Notes: a model not told the origin generated them from the sequence alone. A DNA stretch of 8,469 bases from Candidatus Omnitrophota bacterium (GCA_030640045.1 DAOWKF010000022.1:1-8469); one strand, 5' to 3'. Positions 1 to 6,231 are shown, counted from the first letter of the stretch. Program-made: numbers and translations.

Positions 1-2
1 CT

Positions 3-239
3 GCGTTATCCTATTTGGATGTAATATATAGGGTAAAGCAAAAGTTTGGCTATCCGGTTGCTGCTTATAATGTCAGCGGAGAATATTCAATGATAAAGGC
101 AGCATCAAAGAAAGATTGGATAGATGAGAAGGCGATTGTCCTGGAGATATTAACCGGTATTAAAAGGGCAGGGGGAGATATGATCATTACCTATTACGCC
201 AAAGAGGCAGCTAAGTGGTTAAAAGAGATAAAAAGTTGA
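3..239 (+). CDS. hemB: Delta-aminolevulinic acid dehydratase (porphobilinogen synthase), C-terminal part only
   Basis: This is the last 78 codons of HemB, cut by the left edge; the reading frame is open from base 3 and ends at TGA 237-239. HemB condenses two 5-aminolevulinate molecules to porphobilinogen in the cytoplasm, the second step after ALA formation in heme, siroheme and cobalamin synthesis. The fragment starts A-L-S-Y-L-D, which in the family directly follows the Schiff-base lysine (in the human enzyme K252 in V-K-P-G-M-P-Y-L-D), so that lysine lies just outside the window. The substrate-binding serine segment N-V-S-G-E-Y-S-M and the C-terminal I-I-T-Y-Y-A-K segment with the conserved tyrosine are both present, as is the usual K-R-A-G-G-D run. 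It is followed by hemL, whose product makes the HemB substrate. The final codons overlap the hemL start region, which indicates co-transcription and translational coupling. Confidence 0.95.
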   Translation, partial: ALSYLDVIYRVKQKFGYPVAAYNVSGEYSMIKAASKKDWIDEKAIVLEILTGIKRAGGDMIITYYAKEAAKWLKEIKS

Positions 240-1519
240 AGAAAGATATTTCAAAAAAGCTATTTGAAGAAGCAAAAAGATATATACCCGGCGGAGTAGA
301 TAGTCCGGTAAGAGCATATAAGGCAGTAGGAGTGGAGCCTTTATTTATTGAAAAGGCTAAAGGTTCTAAAATTTATGATGTGGATGGAAATGAATACATA
401 GATTATGTAATGTCCTGGGGTCCGTTAATTTTAGGACATGCTCATCCGGAGATTATAAAGGCAGTTAGAGTTGTATTGAATAAAGGGACAAGTTTTGGCG
501 CTCCTACTGAGATGGAGACTGAGGCAGCTAAATTAATTGTTCAGGCTTTTCCTTCTATAGAATTGGTCCGTTTTGTTAATTCAGGAACAGAGGCAGTAAT
601 GAGCGCTATTAGATTGGCGCGCGCTTATACTAAAAGAGATAAGATTATAAAATTTGAGGGCTGTTATCATGGACACGCGGATAGTTTATTGGTGAAGGCA
701 GGTTCCGGAGCTGCGACCCTGGGGATTCCTACCAGCCCGGGCGTAACAGAAAATGTGACCCAGGATACCATTGTTTTATCTTATAATAATATTGAAGAAT
801 TTGAAAAGACAATGGAGAAAATTGGGGAAGAAATTGCCTGCGTAATTGTCGAGCCAATTGCAGGGAATATGGGGGTCATACCTCCTGAAGCGGGTTTTCT
901 TAAGTTATTGAGAAAAATTACCGGAAGATTTAAGACCATTCTTATTTTTGATGAGGTTATTTCCGGTTTTAGAGTGTGCTATGGGGGTGCCCAGACTCTA
1001 TATAATATAATTCCGGATTTGACCTGCCTGGGGAAGATAATCGGCGGGGGATTTCCTGTCGGCGCTTACGGCGGGAAAAAGGAAATAATGGAATACATTG
1101 CTCCCCTTGGCCCGGTATATCAGGCTGGAACTTTATCCGGGAATCCCATTGCTATGACAGCATGTTTAGAGACTTTAAAGATATTGTCCAGGCAAGAAAT
1201 TTATAAATTTTTAGAAGCAAAGGCGTCGATTTTAGATAAAGGATTTAAAAAAAATGCTAAAGAATTAGGCATTAAAATATTCCATACGAGAGTCGGTTCT
1301 ATGCTATCGGTTTTTTTTACTGATAAAGAGGTTTACGACTATAAAACAGCAATGACATGCAATACAGATAATTATGCCGTCTATTTTAAAGAAATGCTTA
1401 AACAAGGAGTATATCTTGCTCCATCTCAATTTGAGGCAATGTTTCTCTCAGGAAGCCATACAATGGAGGATATAGAAAAGACACTCTCAGCTAACCGATG
1501 CGCTCTTAAAAATATTTAA
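236..1519 (+). CDS. hemL: Glutamate-1-semialdehyde 2,1-aminomutase
   Basis: This PLP enzyme of aminotransferase fold type I converts glutamate-1-semialdehyde to 5-aminolevulinate, the end of the tRNA-Glu-dependent C5 route. Seen in the sequence, numbering from TTG 236: the N-terminal [11 protein letters not shown] signature near residue 17, [26 protein letters not shown], the PLP-pyridine aspartate D239 in F-D-E-V, the Schiff-base lysine K267 in C-L-G-K-I-I-G-G-G, and [10 protein letters not shown]. No key residue is missing. Two starts compete. TTG 236 shares bases with the hemB stop (TTGA) and gives 427 residues, matching E. coli HemL (426) and the usual N-terminus. GTG 215 has the better Shine-Dalgarno (GAGG at 204-207) but adds seven basic residues and a 25-base overlap. 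I prefer TTG 236 on family length; 215 remains possible. Confidence 0.96.
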   Translation: MKKDISKKLFEEAKRYIPGGVDSPVRAYKAVGVEPLFIEKAKGSKIYDVDGNEYIDYVMSWGPLILGHAHPEIIKAVRVVLNKGTSFGAPTEMETEAAKLIVQAFPSIELVRFVNSGTEAVMSAIRLARAYTKRDKIIKFEGCYHGHADSLLVKAGSGAATLGIPTSPGVTENVTQDTIVLSYNNIEEFEKTMEKIGEEIACVIVEPIAGNMGVIPPEAGFLKLLRKITGRFKTILIFDEVISGFRVCYGGAQTLYNIIPDLTCLGKIIGGGFPVGAYGGKKEIMEYIAPLGPVYQAGTLSGNPIAMTACLETLKILSRQEIYKFLEAKASILDKGFKKNAKELGIKIFHTRVGSMLSVFFTDKEVYDYKTAMTCNTDNYAVYFKEMLKQGVYLAPSQFEAMFLSGSHTMEDIEKTLSANRCALKNI

Positions 1520-1520
1520 A

Positions 1521-1527
1521 AAAGGAG
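1521..1527 (+). promoter_or_regulatory. Ribosome binding site for the Cys-rich protein (GTG start)
   Basis: AAAGGAG lies 9 bases before GTG 1537, directly after the hemL stop at 1517-1519. It decides the GTG start, because no ATG lies near the beginning of this reading frame. Confidence 0.75.
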
Positions 1528-1536
1528 AAATAAGTT

Positions 1537-1773
1537 GTGGTTAAAAGAGTAAATAAAGCCTGTAAATATTTTCCCTGCCATAAGGGATTAGAGGATTGTA
1601 CGTTTTGTTATTGTCCGTTTTATCCATGCCTGGATAAAAAACGGGGGAAGTATGTCTATTCCGGGAATAAGGCTATCTGGTCATGCGAAGATTGCAATTG
1701 GATACATAAAAAAAAGGTTGTAGATGGTATCTTTGATTTGATTAGAACGAATATAACCCCAGGACAAAAGTAG
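1537..1773 (+). CDS. Small cysteine-rich metal-binding protein (Cys_rich_small / PF04071-type)
   Basis: This 78-residue protein has eight cysteines (C9, C14, C21, C24, C26, C31, C50, C53) and histidines H15 and H57. The spacing C-x4-C-x6-C-x2-C-x-C-x4-C, then C-x2-C after a short basic linker, and the run C-x-C-P-F-Y-P-C match what I recall of the cysteine-rich small domain family (Pfam PF04071). That family is probably metal binding and often sits by, or is fused to, cobalamin-related proteins. There is no signal peptide or membrane segment, so it should be cytoplasmic. It starts with GTG after a strong ribosome binding site, 17 bases behind hemL, so it belongs to the heme operon. A role in metal handling or corrinoid/tetrapyrrole synthesis is inferred from neighbours only. 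The molecular function is unknown, and a zinc ribbon or Fe-S protein are alternatives. Confidence 0.8.
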   Translation: MVKRVNKACKYFPCHKGLEDCTFCYCPFYPCLDKKRGKYVYSGNKAIWSCEDCNWIHKKKVVDGIFDLIRTNITPGQK

Positions 1774-1787
1774 GATCCTGAAATTCC

Positions 1788-1816
1788 TTGACATAGCCTT
1801 TTTATAATAATATCAT
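1788..1816 (+). promoter_or_regulatory. Sigma70-type promoter in front of dcd, predicting a leaderless or near-leaderless mRNA
   Basis: A perfect -35 box TTGACA (1788-1793) is followed after 17 bases by TATCAT (1811-1816), one mismatch from the -10 consensus. Start of transcription 6 to 8 bases downstream would fall at about 1822-1824, on the dcd ATG (1823-1825). A perfect TATAAT also occurs at 1803-1808, but it has no good -35 at the right distance; it would give a leader of about 8 bases. No Shine-Dalgarno sequence precedes the ATG in either case. The site lies in the only real gap (1774-1822) on the plus strand, so it probably drives the whole dcd to HIT operon. Confidence 0.7.
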
Positions 1817-1822
1817 ATCTTT

Positions 1823-2437
1823 ATGCTTAAGAATGATCGCTGGATAAAGGAGATGTCGCTTAAGCATGAGATGATCGTTCCTTTCGAGGGGCAGCAGGTA
1901 AAGGGAGGCGCTATATCATACGGCCTTTCAAGTTACGGCTACGACATTCGTTTATCAGATACATATAAGATATTTAAATTATATAGCAGCAAGCCATGGT
2001 ATGGAATTTCAAAAGACAATTCCAACCACTGTATGTTGCCGCCAGAGGCGGCTTGCTTGCTGGATCCAAAGAATATTCCTGAAGGGGTGTTTGAAGATTA
2101 TCAGGGAGATACCTGCATTATACCTGCGCATTCTTTTGTCCTTGGCCGTTCTTTAGAGTATTTTAAGATTCCGCGCAAGGCAATGGCCCTCTGTCTGGGG
2201 AAAAGCACATACGCGCGCTTGGGCGTTATTGTCAATGTAACCCCTTTAGAACCGGAGTGGGAAGGGTATATTACCATGGAAATAAGCAATACTTCGCCAA
2301 ACCCTGTTAAGGTATATAGTCGTGAAGGCATAGCCCAGCTTGTTTTTTTTGAAAGTGATGAGGCTTGTCTTGTTTCTTATCGAGACCGCAAGGGACAATA
2401 CCAGGCGCAAAAAGAGATAACTTTACCGGGGAGATAA
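1823..2437 (+). CDS. dcd: dCTP deaminase
   Basis: Dcd deaminates dCTP to dUTP, the first step in making dTTP from cytosine nucleotides, in the cytoplasm as a homotrimer of the dUTPase fold. In the 204 residues the family N-terminus is clear (D-R-W-I at 5-8 and S-S-Y-G-Y-D-I-R at 36-43). The active-site segment G-K-S-T-Y-A-R (126-132) carries the conserved Ser128 and Arg132, and N-V-T-P-L-E-P-E-W-E-G is followed by the catalytic glutamate E153. The C-terminus has Y-Q-x-Q-K and L-P as in bacterial Dcd. The start at 1823 is chosen because family members begin just before D-R-W-I, although no Shine-Dalgarno precedes it; ATG 1853 would remove the conserved start. Residues about 57-78 form an extra segment of about 22 residues relative to the remembered Pseudomonas-type Dcd, just before D-P-K-N, and coincide with palindromic DNA. 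A bifunctional deaminase/dUTPase is less likely from the motif style. Confidence 0.94.
   Translation: MLKNDRWIKEMSLKHEMIVPFEGQQVKGGAISYGLSSYGYDIRLSDTYKIFKLYSSKPWYGISKDNSNHCMLPPEAACLLDPKNIPEGVFEDYQGDTCIIPAHSFVLGRSLEYFKIPRKAMALCLGKSTYARLGVIVNVTPLEPEWEGYITMEISNTSPNPVKVYSREGIAQLVFFESDEACLVSYRDRKGQYQAQKEITLPGR
1988..2057 (+). repeat. Palindrome-rich in-frame insert inside dcd
   Basis: Three nested or adjacent inverted repeats fill this segment. AGCAAGCC (1988-1995) is complementary to GGCTTGCT (2050-2057). TGGT-A-TGGAATT (1997-2008) pairs with AATTCCA-ACCA (2018-2028) around a 9-base loop, an 11-bp stem with one bulge. GCCGCC-AGA-GGCGGC (2038-2052) is a perfect 6-bp hairpin that competes with the outer pair. 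The segment is read in frame as residues about 57-78 of Dcd, where homologues I remember have almost nothing between the K-I-F strand and D-P-K-N. I infer a small palindromic element inserted without breaking the frame. An old lineage-specific loop is the alternative. Confidence 0.55.
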
Positions 2438-2439
2438 AA

Positions 2440-2673
2440 ATGGTTAAGAATTCGGCGCAGATGGAAATGTTTTCTATAGGAGAAGATAAGGGAAAAAAGA
2501 AGAAGGAACTTGTCAGCGTAGAGCAAAACCTTACTATATCGAGACACCTTTTAATCTATCTTATATTAGGGATTCTGGTTCTTTTTACTATAGTATATAT
2601 AGCCGGAGTGGAGACAGGCAGGCGCTGGAAGGTAGACAAGATATATAAGGAATATATTAAAGAGAAAAAATGA
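2440..2673 (+). CDS. Small single-pass membrane protein of unknown function
   Basis: I do not recognise this 77-residue protein. The start is ATG 2440, placed by GGGGAG at 2428-2433 six bases upstream; it lies two bases after the dcd stop. The frame is open further upstream, but that stretch overlaps dcd and is not needed. The N-terminal half (1-34) is hydrophilic, with a run of lysines at 19-22, and contains M-E-M-F-S. A strong hydrophobic segment spans about 37-56 (L-L-I-Y-L-I-L-G-I-L-V-L-F-T-I-V-Y-I). It is followed by a basic, charged tail of about 20 residues with G-R-R-W-K. The lysine run before the segment and the basic tail after it make the topology uncertain. There is no cleavable signal peptide or lipobox. 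Its stop overlaps the phosphohexomutase start (ATGA), so it is translated with its neighbours. Whether it anchors a partner or is itself a regulator cannot be told. Confidence 0.8.
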   Translation: MVKNSAQMEMFSIGEDKGKKKKELVSVEQNLTISRHLLIYLILGILVLFTIVYIAGVETGRRWKVDKIYKEYIKEKK

Positions 2674-4028
2674 ATCGGTTTATTTTTCGGGAATATGATA
2701 TCCGGGGACTGGCAGAAACGGAATTAACAAACGAGGTTGTTAGAGATATAGGCAGGGCCTGTGGCACATTCTGGAGGAGAAAAGATGCCCGGAAGATCGC
2801 CATAGGAAGGGACAACCGCCTGAGTTCCGAAAGGATCCGGCAGGCGTTTACCCATGGAATCTTAAAGAGCGGGGTGGATATAATCGATGTGGGGGTAGTG
2901 CCTACGCCTCTTTTATACCACGCAATTATCAATTTTAACTGCGACGGGGGAGCAATGATAACAGGGAGCCATAACCCTCCGGAATTTAACGGCTTTAAGA
3001 TATGTCATGGCTATCGTTCAATCCATGGGGAGGAGATACAGGGGTTAGCTGATCTGATAGAAAAGAAGGATTTTCTCGACGGAGATGCCTGCGGCAGGAT
3101 GGAGAAGAGAGATGAACTCACCCCGTATATAAATGATATTAAGAATAGGTTAAAATTAAAGAGGAAACTTAAGGTTGTATTTGATGCGGGAAACGGGACA
3201 GGAGGAATGGTTGCGCCTGCCCTTTTCAAAGAACTCGGATGCGAGGTAGTGGAATTATATACGGAATTAGACGGCCATTTTCCTAATCATCTTCCGGATC
3301 CCACTATTCCTGCCAATATGGTTGATTTGATAAGTAAGGTAAAAGAAACCGGGGCAGACGCAGGGCTTGCCTGTGACGGAGACGGTGACAGGATTGGGGC
3401 TGTGGATGAAAGAGGTGAGATTATCTGGGGGGATAAATTACTTGCTTTATTCAGTCGTGAGATTCTGGCGCGCGGTCCGGCCAGGATAATTTTTGAGGTG
3501 AAGTGCTCACAGGCCTTGGTTGAGGATATAAAGGCGCATGGCGGGGAACCGATTATGTGGAAGACAGGTCATTCACTTATCAAGGAAAAGATGAAGCAGG
3601 AAAATTCTCCGCTTGCAGGTGAGATGAGCGGGCATATCTTTTTCGCTGATAACTACTACGGCTATGATGATGCCATTTTTGCGTGCGGCAGGCTCTTACA
3701 GCTTCTTTCAAATACGCAGGAAAAATTTTCACATCTTTTAAAAGACATACCTTCATATATAAATACCCCGGAGATAAGGATCCCGTCAAGCGATGGAGAA
3801 AAATTTAAGATTGTGGAAAAAATCAAGAATTTTTTCAAGGATCAGTATGAGGTCATAGACGTAGATGGGGTGAGGATACTCTTTGGCGATGGATGGGGGC
3901 TTGTCCGCGCATCTAATACGCAGCCGGTGCTTGTGCTCAGGTTTGAGGCAAATACAGAGGAGAGGTTGAAGGAGATACAGGGGATTGTGGAGGGAAAAGT
4001 GTCCTTATTTAATAAGGAGATAGAATAA
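2670..4028 (+). CDS. Phosphomannomutase/phosphoglucomutase (alpha-D-phosphohexomutase)
   Basis: This 452-residue cytoplasmic enzyme interconverts hexose 6-phosphate and hexose 1-phosphate (mannose and/or glucose), feeding GDP-mannose or UDP-glucose synthesis for surface polysaccharides. All four domain signatures of the AlgC-type family are present. The N-terminus has F-R-E-Y-D-I-R-G (6-13). The phosphoserine loop T-G-S-H-N-P-P-E-F-N-G-F-K has the catalytic Ser100. The magnesium loop is D-G-D-G-D-R (236-241). The sugar-specificity loop is G-E-M-S-G-H (317-322). The phosphate-binding loop R-A-S-N-T-Q-P (413-419) lies in the C-terminal domain. G-E-M-S-G-H and the length fit the dual-specificity PMM/PGM group better than phosphoglucosamine mutase (GlmM). 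The start ATG overlaps the previous stop by four bases and the TAA abuts the dnaJ start with no gap. The gene could be called manB, algC or pmm; the sugar preference is not certain from sequence. Confidence 0.93.
   Translation: MNRFIFREYDIRGLAETELTNEVVRDIGRACGTFWRRKDARKIAIGRDNRLSSERIRQAFTHGILKSGVDIIDVGVVPTPLLYHAIINFNCDGGAMITGSHNPPEFNGFKICHGYRSIHGEEIQGLADLIEKKDFLDGDACGRMEKRDELTPYINDIKNRLKLKRKLKVVFDAGNGTGGMVAPALFKELGCEVVELYTELDGHFPNHLPDPTIPANMVDLISKVKETGADAGLACDGDGDRIGAVDERGEIIWGDKLLALFSREILARGPARIIFEVKCSQALVEDIKAHGGEPIMWKTGHSLIKEKMKQENSPLAGEMSGHIFFADNYYGYDDAIFACGRLLQLLSNTQEKFSHLLKDIPSYINTPEIRIPSSDGEKFKIVEKIKNFFKDQYEVIDVDGVRILFGDGWGLVRASNTQPVLVLRFEANTEERLKEIQGIVEGKVSLFNKEIE
4014..4019 (+). promoter_or_regulatory. 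dnaJ: Ribosome binding site deciding the TTG start of dnaJ
   Basis: AAGGAG inside the last codons of the phosphohexomutase gene stands 9 bases before TTG 4029. With the J domain beginning immediately after it ([11 protein letters not shown]), this fixes the TTG as the start. No ATG is available near the N-terminus. Confidence 0.75.
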
Positions 4029-5126
4029 TTGGCTAAGCAGGATTATTATGAGGTTTTGGGTGTTGACAGGAATGTCACTGAAGAGGATATAAAAAAGGTT
4101 TACAGGAAACTCGCTCTCAAATATCACCCGGACCGTAATCCGGGAGATAAAAAATCTGAGGAAAAATTTAAGGAAATTTTGGAGGCATATCAGGTCCTGA
4201 GTGACCCGCAGAAAAGGGCTACCTATGACCAGTTTGGACATGTTGAAGGGGTAGGGTCCGGTTTCGGCGGATTTGGCAGGGGTTTTCCTGACCTCAGCGA
4301 GATCTTTGGCGATATGTTCGGGGATGTTTTTGGAGAGAGGCGCAGGGGTTCAGGCGGGCCTTCTCCTCAGCATGGCGCGGATTTGCGCTATGATATGTTA
4401 ATCAGTTTTGAAGAGGCGGTCAAGGGAGTGCAGAAACCAATCCGTATAGCTCGCAGCGAGGCCTGTTCGGAATGCGGAGGTAATGGCGCAGCAGGCGGGA
4501 CAGCCTTAAAGACATGCCCTGCCTGCCATGGCAGCGGTCAGGTAAATATCAGCCAGGGCTTTTTCAGTTTTTCAAGGACCTGCAGCCAGTGCGGCGGAAT
4601 GGGGCGGACAATAGGGAAGCCGTGTCCCCGTTGTAAAGGGGACGGTAGGGTTAAGGTGGAAAGAAATATTGACGTAAAAATCCCCGGCGGAGTGGCGACC
4701 GGTTCATCTCTTAGACTTTCAGGGGAAGGGGAGGCCGGACTTTTTGGCGGACCGCGCGGAGACCTTTATATAGTTATCAAAGTGAAGAGGCATGAAATTT
4801 TTTCACGGGAAGAGAATGATATTGTCTGTGAAATTCCGATAAATTTTACAGTAGCTGTGCTTGGAGGGGAGATAGAAGTGCCGACCCTGGACGGAAAAAT
4901 GAAACTTAAGATTTTACCGGGGACCCAGAGCGGGCATGTCTTCCGCCAGAAGGGAAAAGGGTTTCCTGATTTACAGGGATACGGACGGGGGAATTTGCTG
5001 ATACATTTGAGGGTGGATGTCCCTACTAGGTTAACTGAAAAAGAGCAGGAACTTATCCGGGAGCTCGCGCGGATCAGGGGAGAGAAGATTTCTAAGGGGA
5101 AAAAATTTTTTGATAAATTCAGGTAA
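4029..5126 (+). CDS. dnaJ: Chaperone protein DnaJ (type I Hsp40)
   Basis: DnaJ binds unfolded proteins and stimulates the ATPase of DnaK. The 365 residues show the full type I layout. The J domain (about 4-70) has the H-P-D tripeptide at 33-35. A Gly/Phe-rich linker runs from about 70 to 110 (G-F-G-G-F-G-R-G-F). Four C-x-x-C-x-G-x-G zinc modules begin at C146, C163, C185 and C199. The C-terminal substrate-binding domains follow, including [15 protein letters not shown] and K-G-K-G-F-P. The length matches E. coli DnaJ (376). It starts with TTG directly on the heels of the preceding TAA. Unlike the common hrcA-grpE-dnaK-dnaJ cluster, no dnaK, grpE or heat-shock regulator is in view, and no CIRCE-like inverted repeat was found upstream. 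rsmE follows, as it often does near dnaJ, but prmA, usual between them in Firmicutes, is absent. Confidence 0.97.
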   Translation: MAKQDYYEVLGVDRNVTEEDIKKVYRKLALKYHPDRNPGDKKSEEKFKEILEAYQVLSDPQKRATYDQFGHVEGVGSGFGGFGRGFPDLSEIFGDMFGDVFGERRRGSGGPSPQHGADLRYDMLISFEEAVKGVQKPIRIARSEACSECGGNGAAGGTALKTCPACHGSGQVNISQGFFSFSRTCSQCGGMGRTIGKPCPRCKGDGRVKVERNIDVKIPGGVATGSSLRLSGEGEAGLFGGPRGDLYIVIKVKRHEIFSREENDIVCEIPINFTVAVLGGEIEVPTLDGKMKLKILPGTQSGHVFRQKGKGFPDLQGYGRGNLLIHLRVDVPTRLTEKEQELIRELARIRGEKISKGKKFFDKFR

Positions 5127-5894
5127 GTGACCAGGATATACGTAGCCGGGAGCAGGGGGAAGAAGGAGATAGTTTTAGGGAAGAGGGATGCGCATTATCT
5201 CAAGGATGTCCTGAGGATGAAAAGTGGCGATAGGGTTATAGTCCTGGATAGAGATGAAGGAGAGGGGTATATAACGGATATTTCCGGAAACTATGTGAAT
5301 ATAGCTGTTACAAAATGGAAAAAGATCAAGAGGGGGATAGGCCTTTCCATTGTCCTTGGTCAGAGTATATTGAAAGGCGAGAAGATGGATATGGTAATTG
5401 AGAAAGCAACAGAGATAGGTGTCCATTCTATTATCCCTTTAGTAACCGAAAGGGTTATACCAAGATATAGCGGCAATGAAAAAAAGAGGCGCTGGGAGAG
5501 GATTATCTCGGAGTCTGCAAGGTTATGCGGCCGTCCTGTTCCTCCGAAGCTTTCTGCGCCCGTTACCTTAGGTGATTTTTTAAGGACCTCGTACCATGAC
5601 CATGGTGAGGCATGCAGTTTAAAGATTGTTCCATGGGAAGATGAAAAGGAGATAATGTTTTTTGATTTATTACGCGGAATTCCAAAAATCCCTCGCCCCT
5701 TGGGGGAGAGGTTAGGTGAGGGGGTAATAGTTGTCATGGGGCCTGAAGGTGGATTCTCTGGAGGAGAGGTAACCCTTTTAAGAAAGGCCGGATTTGAGAC
5801 TGTGTCTTTGGGGTCTTTAATACTCCGCAGTGAGACCGCAACCATTTATACCCTTTCATGCCTGGCTGGTTTTTATGGGAGTAAATATGAGTGA
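5127..5894 (+). CDS. rsmE: 16S rRNA (uracil(1498)-N(3))-methyltransferase
   Basis: RsmE uses SAM to methylate N3 of U1498 in 16S rRNA in the assembled 30S subunit. It is a SPOUT-fold enzyme with a C-terminal trefoil knot and an N-terminal PUA-like domain. Seen in 255 residues: H-Y-L-x-D-V-L-R-M near 23-31, the A-T-E-I-G-V segment (94-99) followed by P-L-V-T-E-R, the E-S-A-R-L-C-G-R segment (129-136, E-Q-x-x-R in many relatives), and the knot motifs G-P-E-G-G-F (205-210) and L-G-S-L-I-L-R-S-E-T-A (228-238). The GTG start follows the dnaJ TAA with no gap and has only a weak AGG, so translation probably couples to dnaJ. Residues about 187-199 (P-R-P-L-G-E-R-L-G-E-G at 189-199) are encoded by a palindromic repeat, inserted just before the strand leading to the knot. 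The motifs remain intact on both sides, so the enzyme is likely active. Confidence 0.95.
   Translation: MTRIYVAGSRGKKEIVLGKRDAHYLKDVLRMKSGDRVIVLDRDEGEGYITDISGNYVNIAVTKWKKIKRGIGLSIVLGQSILKGEKMDMVIEKATEIGVHSIIPLVTERVIPRYSGNEKKRRWERIISESARLCGRPVPPKLSAPVTLGDFLRTSYHDHGEACSLKIVPWEDEKEIMFFDLLRGIPKIPRPLGERLGEGVIVVMGPEGGFSGGEVTLLRKAGFETVSLGSLILRSETATIYTLSCLAGFYGSKYE
5690..5724 (+). repeat. Dispersed palindromic repeat in frame within rsmE
   Basis: The segment begins CCCTCGCCCCTTGGGGGAG and ends GGTTAGGTGAGGGGG. CCCC-TT-GGGG (5696-5705) forms the inner hairpin, and the outer CCCTC (5690-5694) is complementary to GAGGG (5718-5722). The reverse strand reads as S-P-N-L-S-P-K-G-R-G. That is the peptide signature of a repeat type scattered through many bacterial genomes (commonly seen as L-T-P-T-L-S-P-x-G-x-R-G in spurious ORFs). 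Here it adds about 11 residues to RsmE without a frameshift. The identification rests on recall of the repeat consensus. Confidence 0.75.
5877..5881 (+). promoter_or_regulatory. Ribosome binding site deciding the HIT gene start
   Basis: GGGAG sits five bases before ATG 5887 inside the end of rsmE. It supports this start over the in-frame ATG at 5875 and over longer extensions that would run deep into rsmE. Confidence 0.6.
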
Positions 5895-6231
5895 TTGTCT
5901 TTTTTGTCGTATGGTGAAAAAAGAGATAAAGTGTGATGTGGTTTATGAAGATGACATGGTTATTGCATTCAGGGACATAAATCCCCAGGCACCCACACAC
6001 ATTCTTATTATCCCGCGAAAACATATTGAAACAAGCTTAGATGTCCAGGAGGAAGATGCGTCCCTTATCGGCCATATATATTTGGTTGCCTCACGCCTTG
6101 CCCGTAAAGAAAAAATTGATAAGAGCGGCTTCAGGGTTGTAACGAATTGCAATCGTGATGCCGGCCAGGCTGTATTCCATCTGCATATGCATCTATTAGG
6201 CGGCCGAAGTTTTTCCTGGCCGCCAGGATAG
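5887..6231 (+). CDS. HIT-family (histidine triad, HinT-like) nucleotide-binding protein
   Basis: This 114-residue protein has the complete histidine triad H-L-H-M-H (H98, H100, H102) preceded by G-Q-A-V-F and followed by L-L-G-G-R. It ends in W-P-P-G, the usual C-terminus of bacterial HinT-like proteins. The middle histidine of the triad is the expected nucleophile. The N-terminal C-L-F-C (C4, C7) matches the C-I-F-C metal-site motif common in this branch, and I-N-P-Q-A-P-T-H-I-L-I-I-P-R-K-H (about 31-46) is the nucleotide-binding strand region. Family members hydrolyse phosphoramidates such as AMP-lysine or aminoacyl adenylates; the natural substrate here is unknown. The start overlaps rsmE by eight bases and it is the last gene of the plus-strand operon, just before a terminator hairpin. 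Confidence 0.94.
   Translation: MSDCLFCRMVKKEIKCDVVYEDDMVIAFRDINPQAPTHILIIPRKHIETSLDVQEEDASLIGHIYLVASRLARKEKIDKSGFRVVTNCNRDAGQAVFHLHMHLLGGRSFSWPPG
6199..6224 (+). repeat. GC-rich inverted repeat at the end of the HIT gene
   Basis: GGCGGCC (6199-6205) pairs with GGCCGCC (6218-6224) around a 12-base loop. It overlaps codons for L-G-G-R and W-P-P-G, which are conserved family residues, so it may be a coincidence of codon use. It stands only 7 bases before the terminator stem and could stabilise the mRNA 3' end. Confidence 0.35.

Noticed and set aside
1774..1822. Riboswitch or terminator in the gap before dcd
   Set aside because: The gap is 49 bases, fully used by the promoter boxes, and shows no stable hairpin followed by a T-run, so the heme block may read through.
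2365..2439. Possible longer N-terminus of the small membrane protein
   Set aside because: It overlaps the conserved C-terminus of dcd, and the ribosome site GGGGAG points to ATG 2440.
2657..2932. Minus-strand open frame opposite the phosphohexomutase start
   Set aside because: It is a shadow of the real gene with no recognisable domain; the plus-strand frame has all family motifs.
3088..3098. CCTGC-G-GCAGG palindrome in the phosphohexomutase gene, considered as a third inserted element
   Set aside because: It is only a five-base arm with a one-base spacer in a normal-length protein, and no extra residues are evident there.
5360..5845. Open frame of 161 codons on the minus strand across rsmE
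   Set aside because: It lies wholly opposite a clear RsmE gene, has no family resemblance, and contains the L-S-P-K-G-R-G peptide that comes from the palindromic repeat read backwards.
5830..5886. Possible longer N-terminus of the HIT protein
   Set aside because: It would overlap the conserved end of rsmE, and bacterial HIT proteins begin just before C-x-F-C; GGGAG supports ATG 5887.
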